Shown one piece after another: positions 26,501 through 40,436 of a stretch of DNA of 64,000 bases (positions are counted from its first letter, which is position 1; each line of letters starts with the position of its first letter). The stretch is taken from positions 21,819,237-21,883,236 of the forward strand of contig JARWKL010000009.1 in the NCBI GenBank assembly GCA_029961685.1, read 5' to 3'. Under the pieces are notes generated by a model, which was given only the letters and a program-made list of their open reading frames with translations, searched no databases and was not told where the DNA came from. Origin of the DNA: Aristolochia californica. Its lineage: Eukaryota; Streptophyta; Magnoliopsida; Piperales; Aristolochiaceae. The position numbers and the translations under genes were made by a program.

Positions 26501-29500
26501 TCCCGACGATTGCAAAACCTAATATATAAAAATTAAAAAGAGTTTACAATCCCTAAAAATTACAGATACTTTTTGGAATTATTTCTCTCTACAATTGTGT
26601 ATTGTGCATTTCCTTTTTAGATGTATAGTTTTTTATTAAATATAAACTTGAGTTTTAACTTTTACCTTCATCTTGTAAACAAAAAAGAGATAAAAGGCAA
26701 ATAGATCACAACGAAATAAAAATTTTAGATTTTATGTATGGAAAAAATTTAAAGCAATAAAAAATGTAAGTAAATAAATTTTATTAACACACCATAAATG
26801 AACACAAAAGTTTAGTTATCCATGTTTCAGAAATTCCACTAGTTCAACCCAATAGCTTGGAATTTTATGTGAAAGAGATTTTTCTACACCTTTTAAAAAA
26901 TAGATATCCATGCTTGAAACATGTTAAATATGCAAATGACCTATGGACCCAATCGTTTTAAAGAGAATAACAAACGTTCATTAAATTCTCAAGTGAATGT
27001 GCAGTGGGATATTTACTCGAGTGAAATAAGCCATTAATTTGCCCACTTAAAAAAAACTGACCTAATGATCATAGATAATTGTAAAGTGATTTATCATGCA
27101 TAACCGACTATATTTTTTTAAAGAATGACTTTTGGCTTGGTTGTCAACATTCAGTTAAAAGTACGCTGCCTCGCCCTTTTCCCGATGATTGCAAAACCTA
27201 ATATATAAAAACCAGAAAGAGTTTACAGTCCAAAAAAATTACTGACACTTTTTGGAAGTATCTCTCTCTACATTTGTGCATTATGCATTTCCATTTTAGA
27301 TGTATACTTTTTTCTTAAATCAAAACTTGAGTTTTCACTTTTCCCTTCATCTCGTAAACAAAAAAGAGATAAAAGTCAAATAGTCCACAAAGAAATGAAA
27401 ATTTTAGAGTTTATGTATGGAAAAAATTTAAAGAAATAAAAAATGTAAGTAAATAAAATTTATTCACACACAACAAATGAACACAAAAGTTTATTTATCA
27501 AAATTTGGGAAATTCCACTAGTTCAACCTAAATAGCTTGGAATTTTATATGAAAGAGATTTTTCTACACATGTTTTAAAAAGTGGATATGCGTGCTTGAA
27601 ACATGTTAAAGTTGCAAATGACTAATGGATCCAAACCTTTTAAAGAGTACAACCAACGCTCATTAAATTCTCAAGTGGACGTGCGGTCGGATATTTGCCT
27701 GAGTCAAACATGCCATGATTTTGGCACATTTACAAAAAGCTGACCCAAAGATCATATATGATTGTAAAGTGATTTACCATGCTTAACGGGCTATATTTTT
27801 TCAAGGAATGACTTAGGGATTGGGAGTCAACACTCAGTTAAAAATACCCCTCCCCCTCCCCCTTTTCCTGACGATTGCAAAACCTAATATATAAAAACTA
27901 AAAAATAGTTCACAATCCCTAAAAATAACAGACTCTTTTTGGAATTATTTCTCTCTACATTTGTGCTTTGTGAATTTCCATTTTAGATGTATACTTTTTT
28001 CTTAAATAAAAACTTGAGTTTTCACTCTTCCCTTCATCTCGTAAACCAAAATGAGATAGAAGGCAAATAGATCACAACGAAATGAAAATTTAATAGTTTA
28101 TGTATGGAAAAAATTTAAAGCAATAACAAATTTATGTAAAGAAAATTTGTTCACACACCACAAATGAACACAAAATTTTTGTTACCCAAGTTTGGGAAAT
28201 TCCAATAGTTGAACCCCAATTACTTGGAATTTTATAAGAAGGAAATTTTTCTACACATATTTTAAAAAAATGGATATGCATGCTTGAAACATGTTAAAGA
28301 TTCAAATGACCTATGGATCTAAACCTTTTAAAGAGAATATAAAATGTTCATGAAATTCTCAAGTGAACTTGCGGTGATATTTACCCGAGTCAAACAAGCC
28401 ATTATTTTGCCCATTTACAAAAAAGTTAACCTAATGATCATAGATGATTGTAAAGTGATTCATCATGCGAAACAAGCTATATTTTTTTAAGGAATGACTT
28501 GTGGATTGGGAGTCAACACTCAGTTAAAAATCCCTGCCTCACCCTTATCCCGACTATTGCAAAACCTAATATATAAAAACTAAAAAAGTTTACAATACCT
28601 AAAAATTACAAACACTTTCAGGAATTATCTCTCTCAACATTAGTGCATTGTGCATTTCTATTTTAGATGTATACTTTTTTCTTAAATCAAAACTTCAGTT
28701 TTCACTTTTCCCTTCATCTCTTAAACAAAAAAGAGATAAAAGGCAAATAGATCACAACAAAATGAAAATTTTGGAGTTTATGTCTGAAAAAAATTTAAGA
28801 AAATTTATCCACACACCACAAATGAACACAAAAGTTTTGTTATCCAAGTTCGGGAAATTCCTCTTTTTCAACCCCAATAGATTGGAATTTTATAAGATAG
28901 AGATTTTTCTACACATGTTTTAAAAAATGGATATGCATACTTGAAACATGGTTAAGACGCAAATGACCTATGGATCCTTACCTTTTAAGGAGAATAAAAA
29001 ATGCTCATGAAATTCTCAAGTGAACGTGCAGTGGAATATTTACCTGAGATAAACTAGCCATTATTTTGCCCATTCACAAAAACCTGGCCTAACGATCATA
29101 GATGATTGTAAAGTGATTTATCAGGCGTAACCGCTATATTTTTTTAGGAATGACATATGGATTGGGAGTCAACACTCTGTTAAAAATCCCCCGCCTCCCC
29201 CGGTTCCTGACGATTGCAAAACCTAATATATATAAACTAAAAAATTTTAAAATCCCTAAAAATTACAGAAACTTTTTGGAATTATCTCTCTCTACATTTT
29301 GCATTGTTCATTTCCATTTTAGATGTATACTTTTTTCTTAAATCAAAACTTGAGTTTTCACTTTTCCCTTCGTCTTGTTAAAAAAAAAGAGATAAATGGC
29401 AAATAGATCACAACGTAATGAAAACATTAGAGTTTATGTACACAAAAAATTTTAAGCAATAACAAATGTTAGTCAGGAAAATTTATTCACACACCACAAA

Positions 29501-30609
29501 TGAACACGAAAGTTTTGTTATCCAAGTATGGGAAATTCCACTAGTTCAACCCCAATAATTTGGAATTTTGAAAGAAATAGATTTTTCTACACATGTTTTA
29601 AAAAACGGATATGCATGCTTGAAACATATTAAAGATGCAAATGACCCATGGATCCAAACCTTTTAAAGAGAATAACAAACACACATTAAATTCTCAAATG
29701 AACGAGCGGTGGGATATTTACCCGAGCAAAACAAGTCATTATTTTTCCCTTTTCTAACGATAATAGATGATTGTAAAGTGATGTATCATGCGTAACGGGC
29801 TATAATTTTGTAAGGTATGACTAATGGATTGGGGGTCATCACTCAGTGAAAAATCCCTGCCTCCCCCTTTTTCGGACGATTGCAAAACCTAATATATAAA
29901 AACTAAAAAGAGCTTAATTTTCGTAAAAATTATAGACAATTTTTGAAATTATCTCTCTCTACATTTTTTCATTGTGGATTGCCATTTTAGATGTATACTT
30001 TTTTCTTAAATAAAAACTTGAGTTTTCACTTTTCTCTTCATCTTGTAAAAAAAAACGAGATAAAGGCAAATAGCTCACAAAGAAATGAAAATTTTGGATT
30101 TTATGTCTGAAAAAAATTTAAAGCAATAACTAATGTAAGTAAACAAAATTTACTCACACACCACAAATGAACACAAAAGTTTTATTATCCAAGTTTGGGA
30201 AATTCCATTTGTTCAAACCCAATAGCTTGGAATTTTATAAGAAAGAGATTTTTACACATGTTTTCAAAAATGGATATGCATGCCTGAAACATGTTAAAGA
30301 TGCAAATGACCTATGGATCCAAACCTTTTAAAGAGAATAACAAAAACTCATTAAATTCTCAACTGAATGTGCGGTGGGATATTTACCCGAGTCAAACAAA
30401 CCATTATTTTGCCCATTTACAAAAAGTTGGCCTAACGATCATAGATGATTGTAAGGTTTTTTATCATGTGTAACGGGGTACATTTTAGTAAGGAATGGCT
30501 TATGGATTGGGAATCAACACTCAGTTAAAAATCCCCTGCCTCTCCCTTTTCCCGATGATTGCAGAACCTAAAATATAAAAACTAAAAAAAGTTTACAATC
30601 CCTAAAAAT

Positions 30610-30625
30610 TACAGACATTAAATTC
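30610..30625 (+). other. Deletion junction, ~415 bp, landmark lost
   Basis: ACAGACA joins TTAAATTCTCAAGTGAACG at 30617-30618, so one monomer lacks everything from the TTTTTGGAATTATC segment through the CCTATGGATCC landmark. The landmarks on either side, 30310 and 31254, are 944 bp apart where two full monomers would give about 1360. Confidence 0.9.
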
Positions 30626-31954
30626 TCAAGTGAACGTGCGGTGGGAAATTTACCCAAGTCAAACAAGCCATTATTTTGGCTATTTACAAAAAGCTGACCT
30701 AATGATCATAGATGATTGTAAAGTGATTTACCATGCGTAACGGTCTATATTTTTGTATGGAATGACTTATGGATTGGGAGTCAACACTCAATTAAAAAGC
30801 CCTTGCCTCGCCCTTTTCCCGACCATTGCAAAATCGATTATATAGAAACTAAAAAGAGTTTATAATCCCTAATAACTACAGATACTTTTTGGAATTAACT
30901 CTCTCTACATTTTCTCATCATATATTTCCATTTTAGATGTATACTTTTTTTCTTAAATCAAAACTTGAGTTTTCACTTTTCCCTTCATTGTAAACAAAAA
31001 ACAGATAAAAGACAAATAGATCATTCGAAATAAAAATATTAGAGTTTATGTATGGAAAAATTTTAAGGAAATATCAAATGTAAGTAAAGAAAATTTATTC
31101 ACACACGACAAATGAACACCAAAATTTTGTTATCCAAGTTTGGGAAATTCCACTAGTTCAACCCCATTATCTTGGAATTTATAAGAAAGATTTTCCTACA
31201 CATATTTTAAAAAAAGGATATGCATGCTTGAAACATGTTAAAGATGCAAATGACCTATGGATCCAAACCTTTTAAACATAATAACAAACGTTCATTAAAT
31301 TTTCAAGTGAACGTGCGGTGGGATATTTACTCGAGTGAAACAAGCCATTATTTTGCCCATTTAGAAAAAGCTGACCTAACGATCATAGATGATTCTAAAC
31401 TGATTTATCATGCGTAACCGGCTATTTTTTTTAAAGAATGACTTTTGGATGGGGAGTCAATACTCAGTTAAAAATACCTTGCCTCCCCCTTTTCCCGATG
31501 ATTGCAAAACCTAATATATAAAAACTAAAAAGAGTTTACAATCCCAAAAAATTACTGACACTTTTTGGAAGTATCTCTCTCTACATTTGTGCATTGTGCA
31601 TTTCCATTTTAGATGTATACTTTTTCTTAAATCAAAACTTGAGTTTTCACTTTTCCCTTCATCTCGTAAACAAAAAAGAGATAAAAGGCAAATAGATCAC
31701 AAAGAAATGAAAATTTTAGAGTTTATGTACGGAAAAAATTTAAAGCAATAAAAACTGTAAGTAAAGAAAATTTATTCACACACCACAAATGAACTCTAAG
31801 GTTTATTTATCCAAATTTTGGAAATTCCAGAAGTTCAATCTTAATAGCTTGGAATTTTATATGAAAGATATTTTTCTACACATGTTTTAAAAAATGGATA
31901 TGCATGCTTGAAACATGTTAAAGATACAAATGACCTATGGATCCAAACCTTTTA

Positions 31955-31962
31955 AAGAGCGT
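31955..31962 (+). other. Deletion junction, ~40 bp
   Basis: TTTTAAAGAG is joined directly to CGTGCAATGGG. This removes the ATAACAAACGCTCATTAAATTC part and the bases following it. The loss is masked in monomer length by the poly-C expansion 160 bp downstream. Confidence 0.85.
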
Positions 31963-32122
31963 GCAATGGGATATTTACCCGAGTCAAACAAGCCATTATT
32001 TTTCACATTTACAAAAAGTTGACCTAACGATCATATATGATTGTAAAGTGAATTTACATGCTTAACGGGCTATATTTTTTTAAGGAATGACTAATGGATT
32101 GGGAGTCAACACAGATAAAAAT

Positions 32123-32123
<1 letters not shown>

Positions 32124-32159
<36 letters not shown>
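32124..32159 (+). repeat. 36-base pure C run
   Basis: An uninterrupted run of 36 C replaces the usual CCCCCGCCTCCCCC segment of the monomer. Related monomers near 27850 and 22095 have C-rich variants broken only by single T, A or G bases, which suggests slippage expansion from such a precursor. The opposite strand is a G run able to form G-quadruplexes. The exact length is uncertain because sequencing of long homopolymers is error-prone. Confidence 0.9.
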
Positions 32160-35100
32160 TTTTCCTGACGATTGCAAAACAAAATATAAAAAAAATAAAA
32201 ATAGTTTACAATCCCTAAATATAACATACTCTTTTTGGAATTATCTCTCTCTACATTTGTGCATTGTGGATTTCCATTTTAGAAGTATACTTTTTTCTTA
32301 AATCAAAACTTGAGTTTTCACTTTCCCCTTCATCTCGTAATCAAAAAAGAGATAAAAGGCAAATAGATCACAATGAAATGAAAATTTAATAGTTTAATAA
32401 TGGAAAAAAATTAAAGCAATAACAAATTTATTTAAAGAAAATTTATTCACACACCACAAATGAACACAAAAGTTTTATATCCAAGTTTGGAAAATTCCAA
32501 TAGTTCAACCCCAATTGCATGCAATTTTATCAGAAGGAGATTTTTCTACACATCTTTTAAACAATGGATATGCATGCTTGAAACAAGTTAAAGATGCAAA
32601 TGACCTATGGATCCAAACCTTTTAAAGAGAACAAAAAACGCTCATTAAATTCTCAAGTGAACGTGCGATGATATTTACCCCAATCAAACAAGCCATTATT
32701 TTGCCCATTTAAAAAAAGTTGACCTAACGATCATAGATGATTGTAAAGTGATATATCATGCGAAACCGGCTATTTTGTTTTAAGGAATGACTGATGGATT
32801 GGGAGTCAACACTAAGTTAAAAATCCCCCGCTTCACCCTTTTCCCGATGATTGAAAAACCTAATATATAAAAACTAAATAAGTTTACAATCCCTAAAAAT
32901 TACAAACACTTTCTGGAATTATCTCTCTCTACATTTGTGCATTGTGCATTTCCTTTTTAGATGTATACTTTTTTCTTAAATCAAAACTTCAGTTTTCACT
33001 TTTCCCTTCATCTCTTAAACAAAATAGAGATAAAAGGCAAATAGATCACAACGAAATGAAAATTTTAGAGTTTATGTGAGGAAAAAATTTAAAGAAATAA
33101 CAAGTGTAAGTAAATAAAATTTATCCACACACCACAAATGAACACAAAAATTTTGTTATCGAAGTTTGGGAAATTCCTTTTGTTCAACCCCAAAAGATTG
33201 GAATTTTAGAAGAAAGAGATTTTTCTACACATGTTTTAAAAAATGGATATGCATGCCTGAAACATGTGAAAGACGCAAATGACCTATGGATCCATACCTT
33301 TTCAAGAGAATAACAAACGCTCATTAAATTTTCAAGTGAACGTGCAATGAGAAAAAACCATTATTTTGCCCATTTACAAAAAGCTGACCAAACAATCATA
33401 GATGATTGTAAAGTGATTTATCATACGTATCCGCTATATTTTTTTAAGGAATGACTTATGGATAGGGAGTCAACACACGGTTAAAAATCCTTCGCCTCCC
33501 CTTTTTTTCGATGACTGCAAAACCTACCCTATAAAAACTAAAAAATTTTACAATCCCTAAAAATTATAGAAATTTTTTGGAATTATCTCTCTCTACATTT
33601 GTTCATTGTGTATTTCCATTTTAGATATATACTTTTTTCTTAAATCAAAAGTTGAGTTTTCACTTTTCCCTTCATCTCGTAAACAACAAGGAGATAAATG
33701 GCAAATAGATCACAATGAAATGAAAACTTTAGAGGTTATGGACGGAAAATAATTTGACAAATAACAAAAGTAACTAAAGAAAATTTATTCAACACCACAA
33801 ATGAACACGAAAGTTTGTTATCCAAGTTTGGGAAAACCACTAGTTCAACCCAAATAACTTGGAATTATATAAGAAAGAGATTTTTCTACACATGTTTTAA
33901 AAAATGGATATGCATGCTTGAAACAAATTAAAATCGGAAGTGACCTATGGATCAAAACCTTTTAAAGAGAACAACAAATGCTCATTAAATTCTCAAGTGA
34001 ATGTGTAGAGGGATATTTACCTGAGTCAAACAAGCCAATATTTTGCCCATTTATAGAAAGCTGACCTAACGATTATTGATGATTGTAAAGTGATTTATCA
34101 TGCGTAACCAGCTTTATTTTTTTAAGGAATGACTTATGGATTGGGAGTCAACACTCAGTTAAAAATCCCCCGCCTCCCCCAGTTCCCGACGATTGCAAAA
34201 CCTAATATATAAAAACTAAAAATAGTTTACAATCCCTAAAAATTACATACACATTTGGAATTATCTCTCCCTACATTTGTGCATTGAGCTTTTATATTTT
34301 AGATGTATAGTTTTTTATTAAATCAAAACTTGAGTTTTCACTTTTCCCTTCATCTCGTAAACAAAAAAGAGATAAAAGGCTAATAGATCACAACGAAATA
34401 AAAATTTTAGAGTTTATGTATGGAAAAAGTTTAAAGCAATAACAAATGTTAGTAAGGAAAATTTATTCACACACCACAAATGAACACAAAAGTTTTGTTA
34501 TCTAAGTTTTGGAAATTGCACAAGTTCAACCCCAATAGCTTGAAATTTTGAAAGAAAGAGATTTTTCTACACATGTTTTAAAAAACGGATATGCATGCTT
34601 GAAACATGTTCAAGATGAAAATGACCTATGGATCCAAACCTTTTAAAGAGAATAAAAACGCTCATTAAATTCTCAAATGAACAAGCGGTGGGATATTTAC
34701 CCGAGTCAAACAAGTCATTATTTTTCCCTTTTACAAAAAGTTGACCTAACGATAATAGATGATTGTAAAGTGATGTATCATGCGTAACGGGCTATATTTT
34801 TGTAAGGAATGACTTATGGATGGGGGTCAACACTCAGTGAAAAATCCCCTACCTCCCCCTTTTCTGGACGATTGCAAAACCTAATACATAAAAACTAAAA
34901 AGAGCTTAATTTCCCTAAAACTTACAGATAATTTTGGAATTATCTCTCTCCACGTTTTTGCATTGTGGATTTCCATTTTAGATGTATACTTTTTTTTTAA
35001 ATAAAAAATTGAGTTTTCACTTTTCCCTTCATCTCGTAAAAAAAAAGAGATAAAGGCAAATAGATCACAACGAAATAAAAATTTTAGAGTTTATGAATGG

Positions 35101-38100
35101 AAAAAATTTAAAGCAATGACCAATGTAAGTAAAAAAAATTTACTCATACACCACAAATAAACTCAAAAGTTTTGTCATCCAAGTTTGGGAAATTATTGCT
35201 TCGAATTTTATAAGAAAGAGATTTTTTACACATGTTTTCAAAAATGGATATGCATGTTTGAAACTTGTTAAAGATGCAAATGACCTATAGATCCAAATGT
35301 TTTAAAGAGAATAAAAAATTTTCATTGAATTCTCAACTGAACGTGCGGTGGGATATTTACACGAGTCAAACAAGCCATTATTTTTCCCATTTACATAAAA
35401 CTGACGTAACGATCATAGATGATTGTAAAGTGATTTGTCATGCATAACGGGCTATATTTTTGTAAGGAATGACTTATGGATTGGGAGTCCACACTCAGTT
35501 AAAAATCCCCCGCCTCTCCCTTTTTGGCGAAGATTGCAAAACCTAAAATATAAAAACTAAAAAAAGTTTAAAATCCCTAAAAATTATAGACCCTTTTTGG
35601 AATTATCTCTCTCTACATTTGTGCATTGTGCATTTCCATTTTAGATGTATACTTTTTTCTTAAATCAAAACTTGAGTTTTTACTTTTCCCTTCATCTCGA
35701 AAAAAAAAAAAGAGATAAAATGCAAATAGACCACAACGAAATGAAAACTTTACAGTTTATCTATGGAAAAAAAAATTTCACACACCACAAATGAACACAA
35801 AATTTTTGTTATCCAAGTTTTGGAAACTCTACTAGTTCAACCCCAATAGATTGGTATTTTATAAGAAAAAAAAATTTTACACATGTTTTGAAAAATGGAT
35901 ATGCATACCTGAAACATGTTAAACACGCAAATGACCTATGGATCCATACCTATTAAAGAGAATAACAAACGCTCATTAAATTCTCAAGTGAACGTGCGGT
36001 GGGATATTTACCCGAGTCAAATAAGACATTATTTTGCCCATTTACAAAAAGTTGGCCTAACGATCAGTGATGATTGTAAAGTGATTTATCACGCATCACC
36101 GGCTTTATTTTTTTGTAACGAATGACTTATGGATTGGGAGTCAACACTCAGTTAAAAATCCCCTGCCTCCCCCTTTTCCCAACGATTGCAAAACCTAATA
36201 TATAAAAACTAAAAAAAGTTTACAATCCCAAAAAATTACAGATACTTTTTGGGATTATCTCTCTCTACATTTGTGCATTGTGCATTTCCATTTTAGATGA
36301 ATACTTTTTTCTTAAATCAAAACTTGAATTAGCACTTTTTCCTTCATCTCATAAACAAAAAAGAGATAAATGGCAAATAGATCACAACGAAATGAAAAAT
36401 TTTAGAGTTTATGTAAGGAAAAGATTTTAAGCATTAACAAATGTAACTAAAGAAAATTTATTAACACACCACAAATGAACACAAAAGTTTTTTTATCCAA
36501 GTTTGGGAAATTCCACTACTTCAACCCAAATAGCTTAGAATTTTATAAGAAAGAGATTTTTTTACACATGTTTTAAAAAATGGATATGCATGCTTGAAAC
36601 ATGCTAAAGACGCAAATGACCTTTGGATCCAAACCTTTTAAAGAGTATAACAAACGCTCATTAAATTCTCAAGTGAATGTGCGGTGAGATATTTACCCGA
36701 GTCAAACAAACCATTATTTTGCCCATTTACAGAAAGCTGAACTCGATGATTGTGAAGATATTTATCATGCGTAACCGTCTATATTTTTTTGAGGAATGAC
36801 TTATGGGTTGGGAATCAACACTTAGTTAAAAATCCACAACCTCCTCCTTTTCCCAACGATTGCAAAACCTAATATATTAAAACTAAAAACAGTTTACAAT
36901 CCCTAAAAATTACAGACACTTTTTGGAATTATCTCTCTCTACATTTGTGCTTAGTGCATTTCCATTTTAGATATATAGTTTTTTCTAAAATCAAAACTAG
37001 AGTTTTCTCCTTTCCCTTCATCTCGTAAACAAAAAAGAGATAAAAGGCAAATAGATCACAACGAAATGAAAATTTTAGAGTTTATCTATGGAAAAAAATT
37101 AAATCAATAACAAATGTAAGTACAGAAAATTTATCCACACACGCCAAATGAACACAAAAGATTTGTTATCCAAGTTTTGGAAATTCCACTTGTTCGACCC
37201 TATAGATTGGAATTTTAAAAGAAAGATATTTTTCTACACATTTTTAAAAAAATGGATATGCATGCCTGAAACATGTTAAAGATGCAAATGACCTATGGAT
37301 CTATACCTTTTATAAAGAATAACAAACGCTCATTAAATTCTCAAGTGAACATGCGGTGGGAAATTTGCATGAGTCAAACAAGTCATTATTTTGCCCATTT
37401 ACAAAAATCTGACCTAACTTTCGTAAACGATTGTAAAATGATTTATCATGCGTAACGGGCTATATTCTTTTAAGGAATGAATTTTGGATTGGGAGTAACC
37501 ACCCAAATAAAAATCCCCCGCCTCCCCCTTTTCCTGTAGATCACAAAACCTAATATATAAAAACTAAAAATGTTTACAATCCTTAAAAATTACAGACACT
37601 TTTATGAATTATCTCTCTCTACATTTGTGCATTGTGCATTTCCATTTTAGATGTATACTTTTTTCTTAAATCAAAACTTGAGTTTTCACTTTTCTCTTCA
37701 TCTCGTAAACAAAAAAAAAGATAAATGGCAAAAAAGATCACAACGAAATGAAAATTTTAGAGTTGATGTACGAAAAAAGTTTTAAGCAATAACACAAGTA
37801 ACTATAGAAAATTTATTCACACACCGCAAATGAACACAAAAGTTTTGTTATCCAAGTTTGGGAAATTCCACTAGTTCAACCATTTAGCTTGGAATTTTAA
37901 AAGAAAAAGATTTTTCTACACATGTTTTAAAAAATGGATATGCATGCTTGAAACATGTTAAAGAAGCAAATGACCTATGGATCCAAACCGTTTAAAGATA
38001 ATATCAAATGCTCATTATATTCTCAAGTGAACGTGCGGTGGGATATTTACCTGAGTCAAACTAGCCATTATTTTGCCCATTTACAGAAAGTTGATTTAAC

Positions 38101-39511
38101 GATTATAGATGATTGTAAAGTGATTTATCATACGAAACTGGCTATATTTTTTTTAAGGAGTGACTTATGGATTGGGAGTCAACACTCAGTCAAAAATCCT
38201 CCGCCTCCCCCTTTTCCCTACGATTGCAAAACCTAATATATAAAAACTAAAAACAGTTTACAATCCATAAAAATTACTGACACTTTTTGGAATTATCTCT
38301 CTGTACATTTGTGCATTGAGCTTTTATATTTTAGATGCATAGTTTTTTGTTAAATCAAAACTTGAGTTTTCACTTTTTTCTTCATCTTGTAAACAAAAAA
38401 GGGATAAAAGGCAAACAGATCACAACGAAATGAAAATTTTAGAGTTTGTGTATGGAAAAAATTTAGAGCAGTAACAAATGTAAGTAAAGAAAATTTATTA
38501 AACTACCACAAATGAACACCAAAGTTTTGTTATCCAAGTTTGGGAAATTCCACTAGTTCAACCCAAATAGCTTGGAAAGTTATAGGAAAGAGATTTTTCT
38601 ACACATGTTTTAAAATATGGATATGCATGCTTGAAACATTTGGAAGATGCAAATGACCAATGATTCCAAGTCTTTTAAAGAGAATAACAAACGCTCATTA
38701 AATTCTCAAGAGAACGTGCATTGGGATATTTACCCGAGTCAAACAAGCCATTATTTTGGCCATTAAATGATTGTAAGGAGATTTATCATGTGTAACGGGC
38801 TATATTTTTTTAAGCAACGTGTTATGGATTGGGAGTCAACACTCAATTAAAAATCCCCTGCCTCCCCCTTTTCCCGACGATTGCAAAACCTATTATATAA
38901 AAAATAATAAGAGTTTCCTATCCCTAATAACTACAGTCACTTTTTGGAATTACCTCTCTCTACATTTTTTAATTGTATATTTCCATTTTAGATGTATACT
39001 TTTTTCTTAAATCGAGACTTGAGCTTTCACTTTTCCCTTCATCGTAAACAAAAAAGAGCTAAAAGGAAAATAGATCATTTTGAAATAAAAATATTAGAGT
39101 TTATGTATGGTAAAAATTTAAAGAAATAACAAATGTAAATAAAGAGAATTTATTCACACACCACAAAAGAGCAATAAGGTTTTGTAATCCAAGTTTGGGA
39201 AATATCACTAGTTCAAACTCTATAGCTTTGAATTTTTTAAGAAAGAGATTTTTCTACACATGTTTTAAAAAATGGATATGCATGCTTGAAACTTGTTAAA
39301 GATGCAAATGACCTGTGGATCCAAACCAATTAAAGAGAATAACAAACGCCCAATAAATTCTCAAGTGAACGTGCGGTGGTATATTTACCCGAGACAAATC
39401 AACCATTATTTTGCCCATTTACAAATGGCTGACCTAACGATCATAGATGATTGTAAAGTGATTTATCATGCGTCACGAGCTATATTTTTTATAGGAATGA
39501 CTTATGGATTG

Positions 39512-39524
39512 GGAGTCAATCCTT
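39512..39524 (+). other. Deletion junction, ~78 bp across the C-rich/TATA segment
   Basis: GGGAGTCAA runs straight into TCCTTAAAAATTAC. The removed part holds the C-rich tract, the TATATAAA motif and the AAAAAGAGTTTAC segment. CAA occurs at both ends of the lost segment, consistent with microhomology-mediated deletion. The monomer is 602 bp long. Confidence 0.88.
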
Positions 39525-40423
39525 AAAAATTACTGACACTTTTTGAAATTATGTCTCTCAATATTTGTGCATTGTGGATTTCCATTTAAGATGTATTCTT
39601 TTTTCTGAAATCTAAACTTGAGTTTTCACATTTCCCTCTATCTTGTTAACGAAAAACAGATAAAAGGCAAATAGATCACAACGAAATGAAAATTTTACTG
39701 TTTATGTATGGAAAAAATTTCAAGCAAATATAAATGTAAGTAAAGAAATTTTTTTAACACACCACAAATGAACACAAAAGTTTTGTTATCCATGTTTGGG
39801 AAATTCCACAAATTCAACCCCAATAGCTTGGAATTTTATAATAAAAGTGATTTTTCTAAACATGTTTTAGAAAATAAATTTGCATGTTTGAAACATGTTA
39901 AAGCTGCAGATGACCTATGATTCCAAATCTTTTAAAGAGATTACAAACGCTCATTAAATTCTCAAATGAACGTGCAGCGGGATGTTTACCCGAGACAAAC
40001 AAGCCATTATTTTATCCATTTTCAAAATGCTAACAAAACTATCATAGATGATTGTAAAGTAATTTATCATGCGTAACAGGCTATATTTTTTTAAGGAATG
40101 ACTTATGGATTGGGAGTCAACACTCATTTAAAAATCCCCTGCCTCCGCCTTTTCCCGAAAATTGCAAAATCTAATATATAAAAACTAAAAAGAGTTTACA
40201 ATCCCTAAAAATTACAGACACTTTTCGGAAATATGTCTCTCTACATTTGTGCATTGTGCATTTCCATTTTAGATATATTCTTTTTTCCTAAATCTAAACT
40301 TGAATTTTCACATTTCCCTTCATCTCGTAAACAAAAATGAGATAAAAGGCAAATAGATCACTACGAAATGAAAATTTTACAGTTTATGTATGGAAAAAAT
40401 TTAAAGCAATAACAAATGTAAGT

Positions 40424-40436
40424 AAAGAAAAATGTA
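40424..40436 (+). other. Deletion junction, ~122 bp
   Basis: GTAAGTAAAGAAAAA joins TGTATATGTATGCTTG. The TTATTCACACACCAC, GTTATCCAAG and CCACTAGTTCAACC segments and the left arm of the inverted repeat are lost. The monomer is 558 bp long (landmarks 39914 to 40472). Confidence 0.88.
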